64,000 bases of DNA from the NCBI RefSeq assembly GCF_011397635.1, contig NC_064755.1, positions 23,325,559 through 23,389,558 on the forward strand, read 5' to 3'. How positions within the stretch are numbered: the first letter of the stretch is position 1; every line of letters begins with the position of its first letter. Origin of the DNA: Epinephelus fuscoguttatus. Its lineage: Eukaryota > Chordata > Actinopteri > Perciformes > Serranidae. The notes beneath the pieces were generated by a model that saw nothing but the letters and a program-made list of their open reading frames with translations, had not been told where the DNA came from and did not search any database. A program made the translations under genes and the position numbers. Of this stretch, positions 1-12,400 are shown one piece after another.

Positions 1-400
1 ATGTGATTGGCCTGCTCAGGCTCCAAAATATCACTCCATGTATTCAGCCTTCATCAGTCGCAGGCAGGAGAGTCACTCACAGGCGTTTGAGAACGTGATC
101 GTTTATAAATCTGAGTCATTCGTGTGACTTCGTTATCTAATCTCATCTTATTTTTTGCACCATCATTATCAAATTACTGCCACTTTAAAAAAGCTCTCTC
201 ACCAATTACAAGATAAAATACAAGGAAGTACCACATAATGACAAGAGGGAATATTCATTAATCAGTGATGAATATATGGCAAATAATGTTCTGACTGTTT
301 GTCTCTTTGAGGTGTACATTTAAATTGAGTGGGAGGGTTTAGGTGAGGGAGGGAGCACAGAGAGAGAGAGGGAGCATGTCTCTGTGTGTGAGAGTGTGTG
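1..400. other. upstream flank of fam107b
   Basis: AT-rich flank without a recognisable gene, ending in a purine-rich and TG-rich stretch from about 356 to 411 just before the TATA box. The small open frames here come from the simple repeat and show no protein family resemblance. Confidence 0.5.
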
Positions 401-418
401 TGTGTGTGTGAGCGTAGC

Positions 419-425
419 TATAAAA
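419..425 (+). promoter_or_regulatory. TATA box of fam107b promoter
   Basis: TATAAAA lies about 150 bases upstream of a good-context ATG (576). Transcription would be expected to start near 450. The exon that follows ends in a strong donor after 618, and its frame continues into the conserved fam107b exon, which supports a real promoter. It may be one of several alternative promoters, since FAM107 genes commonly have more than one first exon. Confidence 0.5.
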
Positions 426-575
426 CAGACTTTGAACTCCAACCAGCTCAGTAGCAGACAGCTGTGCAGGACAAAGCGCATCTCCCGCATGCAGCTCGGC
501 AACACACTGACAAACAGGACAGCGAGCTTTATTAGCCTTTTCTGGAAAATACGTTGCGGATCAAAAATAGCAGAG

Positions 576-3500
576 ATGGCGACAATGTTCAGATACCCCG
601 TGTTCCCTCATCTGCAGGGTGAGTCAAGCAGAGATTTAAATTTGCAGGAGATAAAAGTGAAGTACGATGCTGTTTTAGTCTTGTATGTGCAGAATATGTT
701 TTTAAACATGAGTTTAGTCAGATATCAGTCTGTTCTCATTTCAGCTGGTCAGATTGTGACTTTTATCTGTTAAAAAAAAATCTTCATCACTTATTATTTT
801 AAATAGAGCATGTTGTGAGCTATCAGTCTGATACAAGAGGCGATGTTTTTAATGAGCAATAAAAGTTACTCTGATTTTGTACGAACAAGGAGGTATACAA
901 GGAGATCATGCAAAAGCCGTTTCAAGCTGCACATTTTTCATCAGTCTGATGAAGAGTGTGAAGCTCGTAACATCATCTCAGTGGTAGTTAAACTAAATAT
1001 ATGTTCATGGGAGCAAAGTCTGTATTTCTGCGACATTTTGTGTACACTGTGATTAACATGCGGCACTCATCAAACTTGCTGCATTCCAGTTATCTCTCAG
1101 CTTTGTTGCAGCGTGATAGGTGACACTTTTTTCAGGAGATATACTGGTTTAGCACAAGCTGTTTTGATTTCTATAAACAGTTCAGTTTAGGACTAGATGG
1201 TACAATCCTCGATGCACATACTTCAGACTATGAGTGGGAGTACTAGTGCCGTCTGGGGGTCCAAGTGGGAGCCAAAGGGTAGATGAATAGAAGAGTAGGA
1301 AAGGGCAAAGGTAGATACAAAAGTAAGAAGGAGCATATGGCTGTACACTCTGCCTCCCCCTACTCCCTCATTTTGATGAAGGAAGAGGGGGGAGAAAATA
1401 CACTATCTTCGGTTTTTAGCTTATTAAGGCAGCGTGCCCACTTTTAGTCCTAAATCCTTTGATTACTGAGGTCATGGATTGAAGCTTTGGGCTACTATTG
1501 TTTCAGCAACTTCTGCAATGTTTACATAACTATGTGCCTGTACTGTTCTGATTCATCTCTTCGTTATATTGAATATGGCTTCAGGCGGTGGGATGAGATG
1601 TTCCTCCACTCAGTGTGAACAATTATGTAATTCCAGCCTGAGTCCTATCACTATAGAGACGATTCAGAAACTGAGCGTGAGCCAGAGGATCAGGCAGATG
1701 CTCGTGTCACGATTTGAAAGGAGAAAAAAAATAGATCCCTGAAGAATGTGTCCTTGCAGGAGAGATTTAAGAGATTTCTGTCACCACTGCCTCGTCACAT
1801 CCAAACCCATGTTACTGAGAGAAAGTGGTTAAATGGAAGTTTGTTTTATTTGTTTCTGTCGATTCAGATCCGTGTGACCCTGGTCTGTCGCTGTCAGCAG
1901 GGAGGAGCGTCATGGCGGAGCCCGACTACCTGGAGGGGGACTGTGATGAGCTCATCAAACCCAAGAAGCTGATCAACCCGGTCAAGAACTCCCGAAACCA
2001 CCAGGACCTGCATCGAGAGCTGCTCATGAATCAGAAGAGGTCAGGAGACAGAATAATACACCCTCAGCACCTCTCTCTCCTTGTCCCCTCTTTATGTCTT
2101 TTTATCACAGTTTAAAGCACATAAACAAAATCAAAACAACAAAGATGGGCGAATTCCAAGCCTATGAATAGAGATAGTAGTTTATTCGTTTACTGGGGTG
2201 ATAAACCTCTGTTGGTGTCCAACAGTTTCCTGGATCATCATCATTTTCTTGTTTGCTTATGGCAACAATCTCAAGCTTACCCCCATCCAAAACAGATTAG
2301 TCAGGGGAAAGCAATACAGTGTCCAGATCCAGGCTAATTTAGTTAACTAATGGAGGATGAGTTAACACAGTCGCCCTGCTGCTTTGTTGTAATTGGCTTG
2401 ATCGCATCCAAGCACACTGTTCTGATGCTCCTGCAGTGTGTCACTGGAGGTGACTTCACTGGACCACCCCACCCAACCTCCAGCAGCAGTATTATGTAAA
2501 GCTGTGGATATAAAACTTTCATAGGAAGCTATTATATAAAACCCCAAGTGCATCCAAGTGTCAAAAATTGGTTATGTAAAGGTCACGCAGATGTGCCGTA
2601 CGTGAGGAACCTGTTGTGGCTACTGATATTAGTGCAGACTGTGTGAGCATCCGTCACATGCATACTGGGGCCCGCCATCACCCTTCTGACACTTAATGTT
2701 TGCATTTTCTCTCACCAAACAGCGGCGGCAGCTTTGTGCCCGAGCTATTAATAGCTACGCAAACGCACATGCTGTTGACAGCTGTTACATCACAGCAGCG
2801 ATGCTCTGCTCCTAAACAGGTCAAAGAGTAAGGTGCTGCTGCAGAGATGGAGGCAGGGCAATAATGAATGATGGGAAAACAGGCCAGGGTGGGCAGGATC
2901 AGGAAGCCTAGGAGGAAATGTCATAAAAATATTAGAAATTCCAAACGCGGCGAGGTATTGTTTCTCGTCGTCTAGACGGAGAGAGTCCCGGGGCATCAGG
3001 AGAAGTCTGCGAGATAAATCTAGTGGGCTTTTTGGGGGATATACTTGTTATGATAGGGCTCTCTGTCGTGCACTGAAAGTATAGAAAGCTTGCCTGCGTA
3101 GTGGATTAGTCACGCCGATGAGAGTGGGGAGGGGTGGGGGTGGGTGGATGGATGCATGGATGGATGGATTGGCTGCATGAAGAAAGAAAAAATGTGTTAT
3201 GTAATCAAGATTACAAAACAGTCTCTCGCCGAGGGCCTTTCTCTGCCGTCGCTACCTTAGCTGCGATGACCCTTCCTACACACACATACAGAGGAATTTC
3301 AGAACCTCAGCCACCAAAACTGGCGAAGCATTTGAGCAGATGGAGGTATTGATGTGTGAGCACACATTCTTCCCAGTCTGCTAGAGGGTGTGCACTCATA
3401 GGAAGTCACGGAGAGGAGGGTCAGTGATTATGTAAACGTTACCAACGGTGAAAGGAGAGTGGGGTAAGCATCTTAATAGCCTGTTTTACTGCTCTCCGTG

Positions 3501-5145
3501 ACCTTGACCCTCGCGTGGTGCTTGAACACAGCCTGAACAGATCACGTCTTCTACCCTCTGCTCTGCTTCACACTGTTAAATGCTGTCACAAGACCCACTC
3601 TCAGGCAAACCGGGACATTATCTGCAGCAGTGACTTGAGATAAAGTGGTGGCTTGTTGTAAATTAACTCCCACTCCCCGGAACACTGTGAGCTCGGTTAT
3701 GCAATCTTCAGGATTTAATAATGCATTTAATTAAGACACTGTTGTTGGCGAACTGCAGTCAGGTGTTTTCTTTGAAGAACAGAGGCAGGCTTTCATGACG
3801 AAAGGGAAATCAGCACCCAGGAGGAGAGGTGGAGGTGGACAGTATGGTTTTAAAATTGAATTAACGATGTAATCAGGGACATGGAGGATGGATTTTCTGA
3901 CCAACAGATAGCCTCTGCCCTTTTACTACACTTGATTCTTTTATTCTTGTGTTGCACTTTGTTGTGCCTCCCTAATCCTTTGTGGGCTTTGCTATTTATT
4001 GCCTTCTGCCTCGACTCCAGCCCATCTCTGTTCCCCTCTGTCTTAAGTACCCCTCCTCCCAAGCCTCATCCTCAGCCCCCACCCTCCTCCCTCGTAATTT
4101 GGAGGAGTTTGGAGCATTACGTAACATTTGGTATTTTTGTTCTTCGCAAGACACGCTCACACTTTGGTAAAATGTCCCGTCCTGAAATTTGCTGAACAGC
4201 CCGGGCTGTTGTGTAACAGTCTCGCAAGTTTACCAGAGACTTGTAACTTCGAGATAGTTTCCTTGTAAGGAGTGTGTGTTAGATAGTTTAAGATATGGGC
4301 TGTTGTTTTTGGGACTAAGAAAAGGGAAAGAAAAGGGGGAAATATGCCCTCAGTTTCAACTCTCTTTTCCAAAGTCAGTTTCAACACTGGCAGACTTCAC
4401 ATTCACCGACTGGTGTATGTGGAACAATCTGTGATTGGGCTCCTAATCAAAACTTTCCTGAAACACGACTGACATTTTTAATCCACAACATCTAATACAG
4501 ATCTGCACGTCAAACTAGAATGAGGTCACGGTCATCATCTGTTACGCATGAACGCAAAGACTAATCTCCCGCTGAGTGGGGCTCTGTGGTGTCATCGGAT
4601 GTTGCTCATTAAGCTTTGTTTTAGTAACATGCTGTCTCACTGATTGTGCGCAGGGGTCTGGCTCCTCAGAACAAACCTGAGCTCCAGAAGGTTCTGGAGA
4701 AGAGAAAGAGGGAGCAAGTGCTCAAGGCTCAGAAGGAGGAGCAGGAGGCCCACAAGAAGAGGAGCGACCTGGAAATAGAGCTCATGAAAAGACAACAGAA
4801 ACTAGAGCAGGTAAATGATTGAAAGCATTAAAGTAAACTGTCACTTTTGCACTTAGATGGACCTAGTTTCTTGTTTCTGATGACTAGAGCAAACACAGAT
4901 TAAAGTTGCTGACTGGACTTTGCAACATGAAACAACATGCATCTGTCTAACTAGTGCATGAAAAACTGCTTTCACATGCAGTGTCTCCCCTTAGTCTGAC
5001 TTTGTTGTCGTCTGTCTTGTTGCAGCTGGAGCTGGAGCAGCAGAAAATCGAGGAGGAACAGGAGAACACTCCTGAGTTTGTGAAGATGAAGAGCAACCTG
5101 CGCCGGACCAAGCAGGAGACCGACGGGGAGGAACGGACCACCTAA
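576..5145 (+). CDS. fam107b: FAM107B (DUF1151 family coiled-coil protein)
   Basis: Coding exons: 576-618, 1868-2039, 4654-4810 and 5026-5145. The conserved short form starts at 1912 ([10 protein letters not shown]) and has 134 residues. It carries the family signature with [25 protein letters not shown] and [18 protein letters not shown], then a Glu/Lys/Gln-rich helix from about residue 58 to 105 that should form a coiled coil, and a tail with [13 protein letters not shown]. These match vertebrate FAM107B closely. The paralogue FAM107A (DRR1) binds actin and responds to stress, and a related cytoskeletal role is inferred here. An upstream exon (576-618) joins in frame through G|AT and would add 29 residues ([14 protein letters not shown] and onward). 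Intron 1 (619-1867) and intron 2 (2040-4653) show no recognised repeat. Family assignment is certain; use of the long N-terminus is inferred. Confidence 0.95.
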
Positions 5146-6040
5146 AACAACCAGCAGGGGTGTCTGGGTCCGGCTGATTGTGCGTGTGTTTGTGGGCACC
5201 AAGACGTCAGGAGTGTGTGTACAAAAGAGAGAGAGTGTGTCGTCTGCGGCGCACGGCGGTGACCTTACCGTGGTCCGAGACGAACTTCCTGGCTTTCCCA
5301 ACCTAGCTGTTCCTTTCCCCGCAGTGAGGAGAGAGACTTTACAGACTAAAGACCCCCCCTCTGTCTGCCTGCCACGGACCGCCAGCACTCACCTCTGCTC
5401 CTCACACCCATCCAGCAGTACACAGCACCCCCCGCAGGAGGGACCTAACACAGACATGTTACATGTTCAACGCCTTTTAAACGAAGGCGAGCAAGCTTCC
5501 AATGAGCTCTGATGGAGAAAACAACCAAACACACACACGCAGGAGTTTTCATCCCCTCTGTTTTCACTCCTCTCTCCACAGCAAGCTGTCGTTTCTCTTT
5601 ACTGTTATCGATGTTGTTATCGTGGTTGTTTTCTTTCTTTTCTTTTTTTTTCTTTTTGTTTGTTCCTCAGAATCAAATAAGGAAAAGTGGACACTGGATG
5701 GACTCTTGAAGCTGTGTAATGTAAAAGCCAAACAAATGTGCTTTTGTTATTTATGTTTGTAGCTTTTAGCCCAGGTATAGGGGAGGACACTTTTTAGTCG
5801 TTCTGTATTTTTAGTTTTGTTTTACAGCATAGTTTATGAAGCCAGAACAGGACAAAGGGAGTGTACGGTTGTGTGAAACACTCACATTTGCTTTATTATT
5901 TTTTTTTTTTTAAATTCCGAACATGCCATTTCCTCAGCTAATGCAATTTTGAGCAATAGTAGAACTCCCAGGCATGAGAGTGACCTTTTCTTTATATATT
6001 CTGTTGTTTTGTATGAATAAAAATGTTACTTAATAAATAA
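5146..6040 (+). terminator. fam107b 3' UTR and poly(A) signal
   Basis: Non-coding tail of about 0.9 kb after the stop codon, with a T-rich patch at 5625-5660. AATAAA at 6016-6021, with a second overlapping signal about 15 bases later, marks the likely cleavage region near 6040. Confidence 0.7.
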
Positions 6041-7078
6041 TTTAAGTTTTTGTTAGGGTGGTCAATAAGAGCTCTGAGACCTGTCTGATCAGTCTTTGTG
6101 TGAATTTATGATCAAAGGATTAGTAGTTCTGGGGATATCTGTGCGGCTCCTTCATCACTGCAGTATTTTATGGAGCCATGGATGTGCAGACAGATAAATT
6201 ACATCCTTAAATCTGATTTAAAGCAGTCATCATCTGCAAAACTATTTCACTCACGTATGTTACACAAATTCCAAACCGGTTACACAATATGGGAAACTGT
6301 GATAACTTTGGATGTCAAAGCGCACATGTAGTGGTTTTTTAAAGATCACACACAGTAACAATATGGGTCTAAAATTCTGGTGTGTGGGTCTCCGGGAAGA
6401 AGCAAATTTCTAACAACATAACCCTGTGTTCTTCTCCAGAATCCTCTTTTAAATAAACTTAATTTTAACACACACGTTCCATTTATTTTTTCTTTATTTG
6501 GTGTGCTGCTGGCGTGGATTTGTTTTCAAAATAAAGGCAGTCTTTTTTTTTTTTTCCTTTTTTTTTTTTTTTAATGGAACGTGATGCTAAAAATAACAGC
6601 ACAGCAGTACGTGTGTCAATCAGAGCTTATCGCTTTGATTAACTCCAGTTTATTTGGTCTGACGCTGATGCTGATTTTGCTCACAGACTACAACAATCAA
6701 ATGTCAAGACAAGGAACAGACACAGGGTGAAGGCAGTCAGGCTGCTTATAAGGCAAAGTAGAGCAGGCAGTGTGTGATGTGGGGACTAAGACGCACATAA
6801 CACATTGTGGGGGGAAGTGGGGAAACTAAAGACAATGATCAGGTTATAGGAGATTTGTTAGATGACAGGAATTTAGTGTGCTTAAATGACTAGTTAAACA
6901 AGGATAGATGTTAATACAGCTAAGAAGTCTACTTACAGTGGTTTAAATAATATTGTTTCAGACTGTTACAGGTAAGGAAGTGTATGTAGTTATCATCATC
7001 CAGTCTCATGTTCACATTCAGTGACTGAAGTGGACAGGGTTGGAAAATGGATGATCAGGAAAGGTAACTTGGAGAAGT
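6041..7078. other. intergenic spacer fam107b-gcsh, left part
   Basis: AT-rich spacer with no convincing exon. It contains an interrupted poly-T tract at 6541-6573. No tRNA, snoRNA or protein fragment was recognised. Confidence 0.5.
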
Positions 7079-7189
7079 TTAAAGGTCCAGTGTGTAAAGT
7101 TTAAGGGGCTTTAGTGGCATCTAGTGGTGAAGAATGCATATTGCAACCAACTGAAACTTGTCCTGGTTACAAGTCTCTCAGTGTTCAAT

Positions 7190-7217
7190 CAATCAGTCAA
7201 TCAATCAATCAATCCCC

Positions 7218-7249
<32 letters not shown>

Positions 7250-8560
7250 CAAAACAGTCAATAACATGAGGAACCAGGTGAGGAAAGAACCACCTATAGG
7301 GAGCTCATCCTCACTAAGAGGTGTCGCAGCCTACGGCCACAGGGAGCACCACCACAGAGACCACCCCGACCCAGATAGACTGGGATGGACTCCACACATG
7401 GTGCAGAGCCCCCCAGTCCTCCGGACCTGAGTGATCTCCAGGACGACGTCCCCGCGGGCAGACCGGGCACACCTCTCAGTGTGGAGGCCCCCCATGAGGA
7501 AACACTGGAGCTAAAAACTAAGAGACTAAAAGGCAATATGATAAGATAAAACAAGTATGAGATAAAATAATGATAAATAAATAAATGAAGATTTAGAAAC
7601 TTAATAATAATGAAATGCATAAAGATTAAAAATAAATCATTTAAAAGCATCAGAAATTAAAATAACATATAATATAAGAATTAAAAGAATAAAAGAAATC
7701 AGTTAAAAGCTAAATTTAAAAAGGTGAGTCTTGAGCCTCCTTTTAAAAACAACAGTCTCTGCAGTCCTGATGTTCTCCGGCAGGCTGTTCCATAAGTGAG
7801 GGCCATAATGGCTGAATGCAGCCTCCCCGTGGGTTTTTGTTCTCACTTTTGGAACAATTAAAAGGCTGGTGCTGGAGGACCTCAGGATCTGCGAGGGTTG
7901 ATATGATAAAAGCAGGTCAGATAAATAAGATGGCCCAAGGCCGTTAAGACATTTAAAAACTAATAAAAGAACCTTAAAATCTATCCTGAAACACCCGGGG
8001 AGCCAATGCAGCGACTTTAAAACTGGTGTAATGTGCGCCCGCCCTCTGGTCCTTGTCAGCACTCTTGCGACTGAGTTTTGAAGTAACTGCAGGTTAGAGA
8101 TGGTCTTTTTGGGAAGACCAGAGAGCAGGGCATTACAGTAATCTAAACGACAAGAGATAAAAGCATGCATCAGCACCTCCGTGTTAGCCTGAGAGAGGAC
8201 TCTGGCTATATTCTTAAGATGATAAAAACCTATCTTTGTTACATTTTTTTACGTGTGGAATAAAACTAAGCTCAGAGTCAAAAATGACGCCCAGGTTCTA
8301 TACACATTGTGAAGGTTTAAAATCTTGTAGTTTTGGTAAAAGTTTCTCTCTCTGGCCTTCAGGACCAATAATTAAAACCTCTGTTTTGTCCTGGTTGAGC
8401 TGTAGGAAATCCACTGCCATCCATGACTTGATATCTAAAATACAGTTTAAAAGGGTATCAATTGGCCCTGTGTCATCAGGAGACACGGCGATGTATGGCT
8501 GTGTGTTCATTGTTGAGGAGGTTTATACCAGGAGCTGAAATATCTGCAGAGGTCTTTTCC
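7190..8560 (-). pseudogene. truncated L2/CR1-type LINE reverse transcriptase
   Basis: Read on the minus strand, 8510-8298 gives a late reverse-transcriptase segment (NCILDIKSWMAVDFLQLNQDKTEVLIIGP). After frame breaks near 8240-8180, 8176-7703 gives the C-terminal part (SRLDYCNALLSGLP, then LQNSVARVLTRTR, SLHWLPGCFRIDFKVLLLVFK, and LWNSLPENIR). This is the typical end of fish L2/Rex1-like non-LTR elements. The endonuclease and the catalytic YADD part of the RT are missing, so the copy is 5'-truncated and dead. A (TTGA)n-like tail plus a CA tract near 7190-7245 marks its 3' end. Confidence 0.85.
7218..7245. repeat. (CA)n microsatellite
   Basis: About 14 uninterrupted CA units directly after an (ATCA)n run, at the 3' end of the inserted LINE. 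Confidence 0.9.
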
Positions 8561-8943
8561 TCAAAACAAATGGGCGAAGTGATTATAACTGGTCAAAACA
8601 CTGAATAAATAAATTTCAAGTATAAAAAAAAAGTGTTTTTCCAACCCTCTTGTCGTGGAGGGGTTGCTATATACGGTGGCTGATGAGACAGCACAAATGG
8701 CCCTATCTGGAGCCAGTGTTTGGTTTGTCTGTTTTAGACTAAAGTAGAAACATGGCAGTGCAACATGGGGGACTATGTGAACAAGGAACTGCATCCTGTT
8801 TAGATATAAAAGACTCATTCTAAGGTAACGAAAACATAACAATACTTATTTTCAGGTGATTATACACTAAAGAAAACATTCTTATTATATTACTCTCCAT
8901 TTCTTCCAATACATCCGCCCAAAGCCTACACACTGAACCTTAA

Positions 8944-9486
8944 AGGAAGACCGTGATGAACGTTTGAATCAGATTAATAGTGATATGACCATAGAAACCC
9001 TTGATAATCCATTCTAATATCCATCCCTAGGAGAAAAGGTACACAGCTCTAATAGGCTAAATTGTCTGAGAAGGGAAGAAGAGGCAGAGAGAAGTGGGAG
9101 AGTTAAAAAGGGTGTTTACCAAAGCTGGCAAGACATCAGGAAATGAAGAAATACCAGTATGCCATATTTTATTAAACATTTAAGTGCAGAGTAAAGGTGG
9201 ACAAGTTGGCATAGGAAGCTCTTATTATGTAAATCTGAGGGGAAAAAATGAATAAAAAAAATAAATAAAAGATAAACCTGGGATGGCTAAAGTACTGGGA
9301 GCAGGAGACAAAAGGGAGAGAGGCCTACCTTTACTCATTACAATGAACAAGTAAGAGATCTTAAATTAAGATGGCGCAGTAATGTAATACCTCCGGAAGG
9401 TGGCAGCAGTGTAACGTTGCGGCTGCCGGCTGCCGTAAAACATCACAGAAGAAGAAGCCCCTCGCTCTCATCAGTAAGCGACAAAC
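8944..9486 (+). promoter_or_regulatory. spacer and gcsh promoter region
   Basis: The first 400 bases are unremarkable AT-rich spacer. From about 9369 the sequence becomes richer in GC and contains AAGATGGCG (YY1-like, 9370-9378) and a GGAAGGTGGCAGCAG block with a CCGGAAG ETS-like core (9393-9399). No TATA box is evident. This fits a housekeeping promoter for gcsh, whose ATG is at 9487. The motif calls are by eye. Confidence 0.5.
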
Positions 9487-12400
9487 ATGGCCGCCTGTGG
9501 GCTATTCCGCTCCGTCTCTTCCAACTTTTTCACAGTTTTGCCTTTACTTACCCGCTCGGCAACACTTCTACCCTTACGGCTGGCATCTAAACCTTATTTT
9601 GGAAGAACACTAGCCACGTCTAGTCGATTAACAGCAGGTATTCCTCCGTGAATGTGTCTTAATGTAGCATGTTAGCTAACATTTTCGGTAGCTAGAGGGT
9701 AACGGTAGCTAGAGAAAAGGACACGAGAGCTGACGGCGCTGCTGCATGTTTGTCCGTTTTTCTTCTGGTTGTGATTCACGCACAATACTTCAAACTCTTC
9801 TGCTGGGAGGCGTTTTGTGTTCTGAGTTTGTTGTGTTATTTTGCAGCGCTTAAGTTCACAGACAAGCACGAATGGATTCGAGTAGAAGAGGACGGAATTG
9901 GGACTGTCGGTATCAGCAAGTTTGCGCAAGTAAGTTTCCTGCGGTCCCTGCGGTGCGCACACTCACAGACACACGCATGATCATGCAACACAAAGTAAAC
10001 AGTTATGCTACTACCTTTGACCTTGGTTTCTGCTCCTTGCAGGAGGCTCTGGGAGATGTAGTTTACTGTGGACTGCCAGAGGTGGGAACACAGCTGGCTC
10101 AACAAGGTATGAAGATCAGAGGAGTGTAGCTCAGGCTTACATTACATTACACACCTGTAAAGTACTAATATGAAATTAATAAAGCCTGTTGCATGCGTCT
10201 GTTATAATGCGTTTCCTTCTTTTTTAATCAAATGCACATGATTAATTATCTGATGTTGTCAGTATCACTACTGCCAGTGAGTCTACAGGTCCTAAAAAAG
10301 TCTTAAATGCCTTAAACTCAGTATTACAACAATAAGGCCTTAAAGGTCATTAAATAGTCTCAATGGTCTTAACTACTACAAACATTTTATCTAATTTCAT
10401 TTTTCAATTTCATCTTGTGAAAATGAGTAAAGCTTTCTGTATAAAAGTCCACCTTTGTAATGTTATAAATCTTTAAAAACTATAATACTGTCATTTTGCT
10501 TCATACTTGCACTTACCTGTTGGCTTAACTCACTCCAATAACCATATTCCTACATAACACTTACCTCTGCACAAGACCACATATATACTACTTCCCTGCA
10601 ATGCTTCCCTGTGTTGTTTAAATAAGTAAAACATGATTTGTCCCAAAAATCTGTCCTAAATTTGCTTAAAAGGTGTCTTGAACGGGTCTTAGAAAGCATT
10701 ACATTTTACTATCTGATACCTGTACACACCCTGACTGTTATTACTCAATAGATGGCAGCAAGGTCACTACTCTTAACTTGCTTTTAATGTACAGATTTAA
10801 AATGTTCAATTTCCTGTATGAATAGTAGTTTAAAATAAAATCTTGTTTTAGTTCAACTTGAGGGCATCAGAAATGACGTGCAGGATAAATTGGTATTATT
10901 TTTGCCTATTGGTTCAAGAGATTGTGTGCAGTTTTGAAATGTTATAGATGTATTAAGTTTTTCCAACACAACATACCTTACAACACATGGATACTTAAAT
11001 AGTAATAATCCTAATTAATGTTGTCACAAATATTGATGCATCAATACATATAGATTCTGAATATTTAAAACACAATTTGCAGACTAATATTCTAAATTAT
11101 CAGTACCAGCTGTGCTTTCTCGCTTTGTTTTACTGTTATATTCACTACAGTCATTCTGCTACTAACTTTGAAAAAAGTCATCATTGTTATGTTAGCCTTA
11201 TTGTATTTAATTTTTAATTAATAATGTAAATTGTGTACCCACAATGTCCATTTTCCCTGTGGTTTCAAAAGTGATATTGAATATGAATACTTTCCAAAGT
11301 ATTGAATCAAAGTTTTAAATTCCAATATTGTGACAACACGACTCAAAATAAATGATTCTGCATTTTAAAGCAAGAGCTACATAATTTTCCCCTCAGACAA
11401 AGTATGTTGGGAAACAATCATTTGCATGGCAACTTGCCATAAATGCATTTGGTTGTAAAATGCTTGTAACACCTGTGTTTGGGCAAATAAATGTAGACAA
11501 ACCACAAACACGTAACCTAGGTCAACATAACCTAGCTATATTTGCATGTGTCCTCTGTGTCATTGCCACACTTCTGAAATGCTCTAACTTTGATGTGAAT
11601 GCACTTCTTTCTAACATCTCCTGTGACAGATGAGTTTGGAGCTCTGGAAAGTGTGAAGGCTGCAAGTGAACTCTATTCCCCTTTGACCGGAGAAGTTGTA
11701 GAGGTCAATACACTACTGGCAGATAACCCTGGTCTGGTCAACAAATCCTGCTACAAAGATGGTAAGGACACTCAAAACATATTTAGTCCAGGGGCGACCT
11801 CTAGCTCACCTGGTTGGTGTGTGCCCCATGTAGGCTGAGGTAGCAGCTTGGGTTCCATTCCAACCTGCAGCTCTTTGCTGCGGGTTATTCCCCCCCCCTT
11901 CTCTCTCTCCCCTCTTTCCTGTCTCTTTCCAGCTGAACTATAATAAAGGCAAAAAGCCCTAAATCTGATCTCTAAAAGGTACATAGTCCATGTAGGTCAT
12001 TCTGTTATTCGAGTAAGGTATTGGAAAGTGAAAGAAGCCAAAATTACTTTGGGCTAATGTGAAGGAAACGGAAGCAAAGTTGTAGGATGATTTTTGACTG
12101 TATTGACAACCCTCTGCACTGGAGTCTAAGGTCATATATACAGTTTGTACATTGACGCTAGTCTTTGTTTACCCTCTAAATACTGTTACTGCCACTGTCG
12201 TTTGACCGGTGTATATCTTGCAATATAAATTTGGTCAGTGTTTGGAGTTAATACACTGGGGAGCTTCTTGTGTTGAAACAACAAACAAGTTTTATACCCA
12301 AACCTAATGTTTATAGATAAATGCTTTGCATGTACTCGTTCAAAAATATAATAATTTAATATGCTGTGGATTGAAAAATGAATACATATGCACTGATAAA

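Larger units (their letters stand above)
7079..8943. mobile_element. TTAA-flanked MITE split by a LINE
   Basis: The left end at 7083 reads AGGTCCAGTGTGTA and the right end at about 8926-8939 is its inverted counterpart (TACACACTGAACC), each next to TTAA. The same family occurs uninterrupted at 62657-62971. Here about 80 bases of one end (7083-7165) and about 310 of the other (8625-8939) are recognisable, separated by a LINE. The target duplication suggests a piggyBac-type non-autonomous element. That class assignment is an inference from the TTAA, because no transposase is present. Confidence 0.75.

Noticed and set aside
320-773. Open frames over the TG-rich stretch at the left edge as separate genes
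   Set aside because: They arise from simple repeat. Only the 576-618 segment, which splices in frame to fam107b, is supported.
7158-7650. Open frames on both strands beside the CA tract
   Set aside because: They cover the 3' end and untranslated part of the inserted LINE and the microsatellite; no family resemblance.
11791-11960. Functional tRNA gene
   Set aside because: Box A and B are present, but no cloverleaf can be drawn, and the CT-rich body and tail show a SINE.
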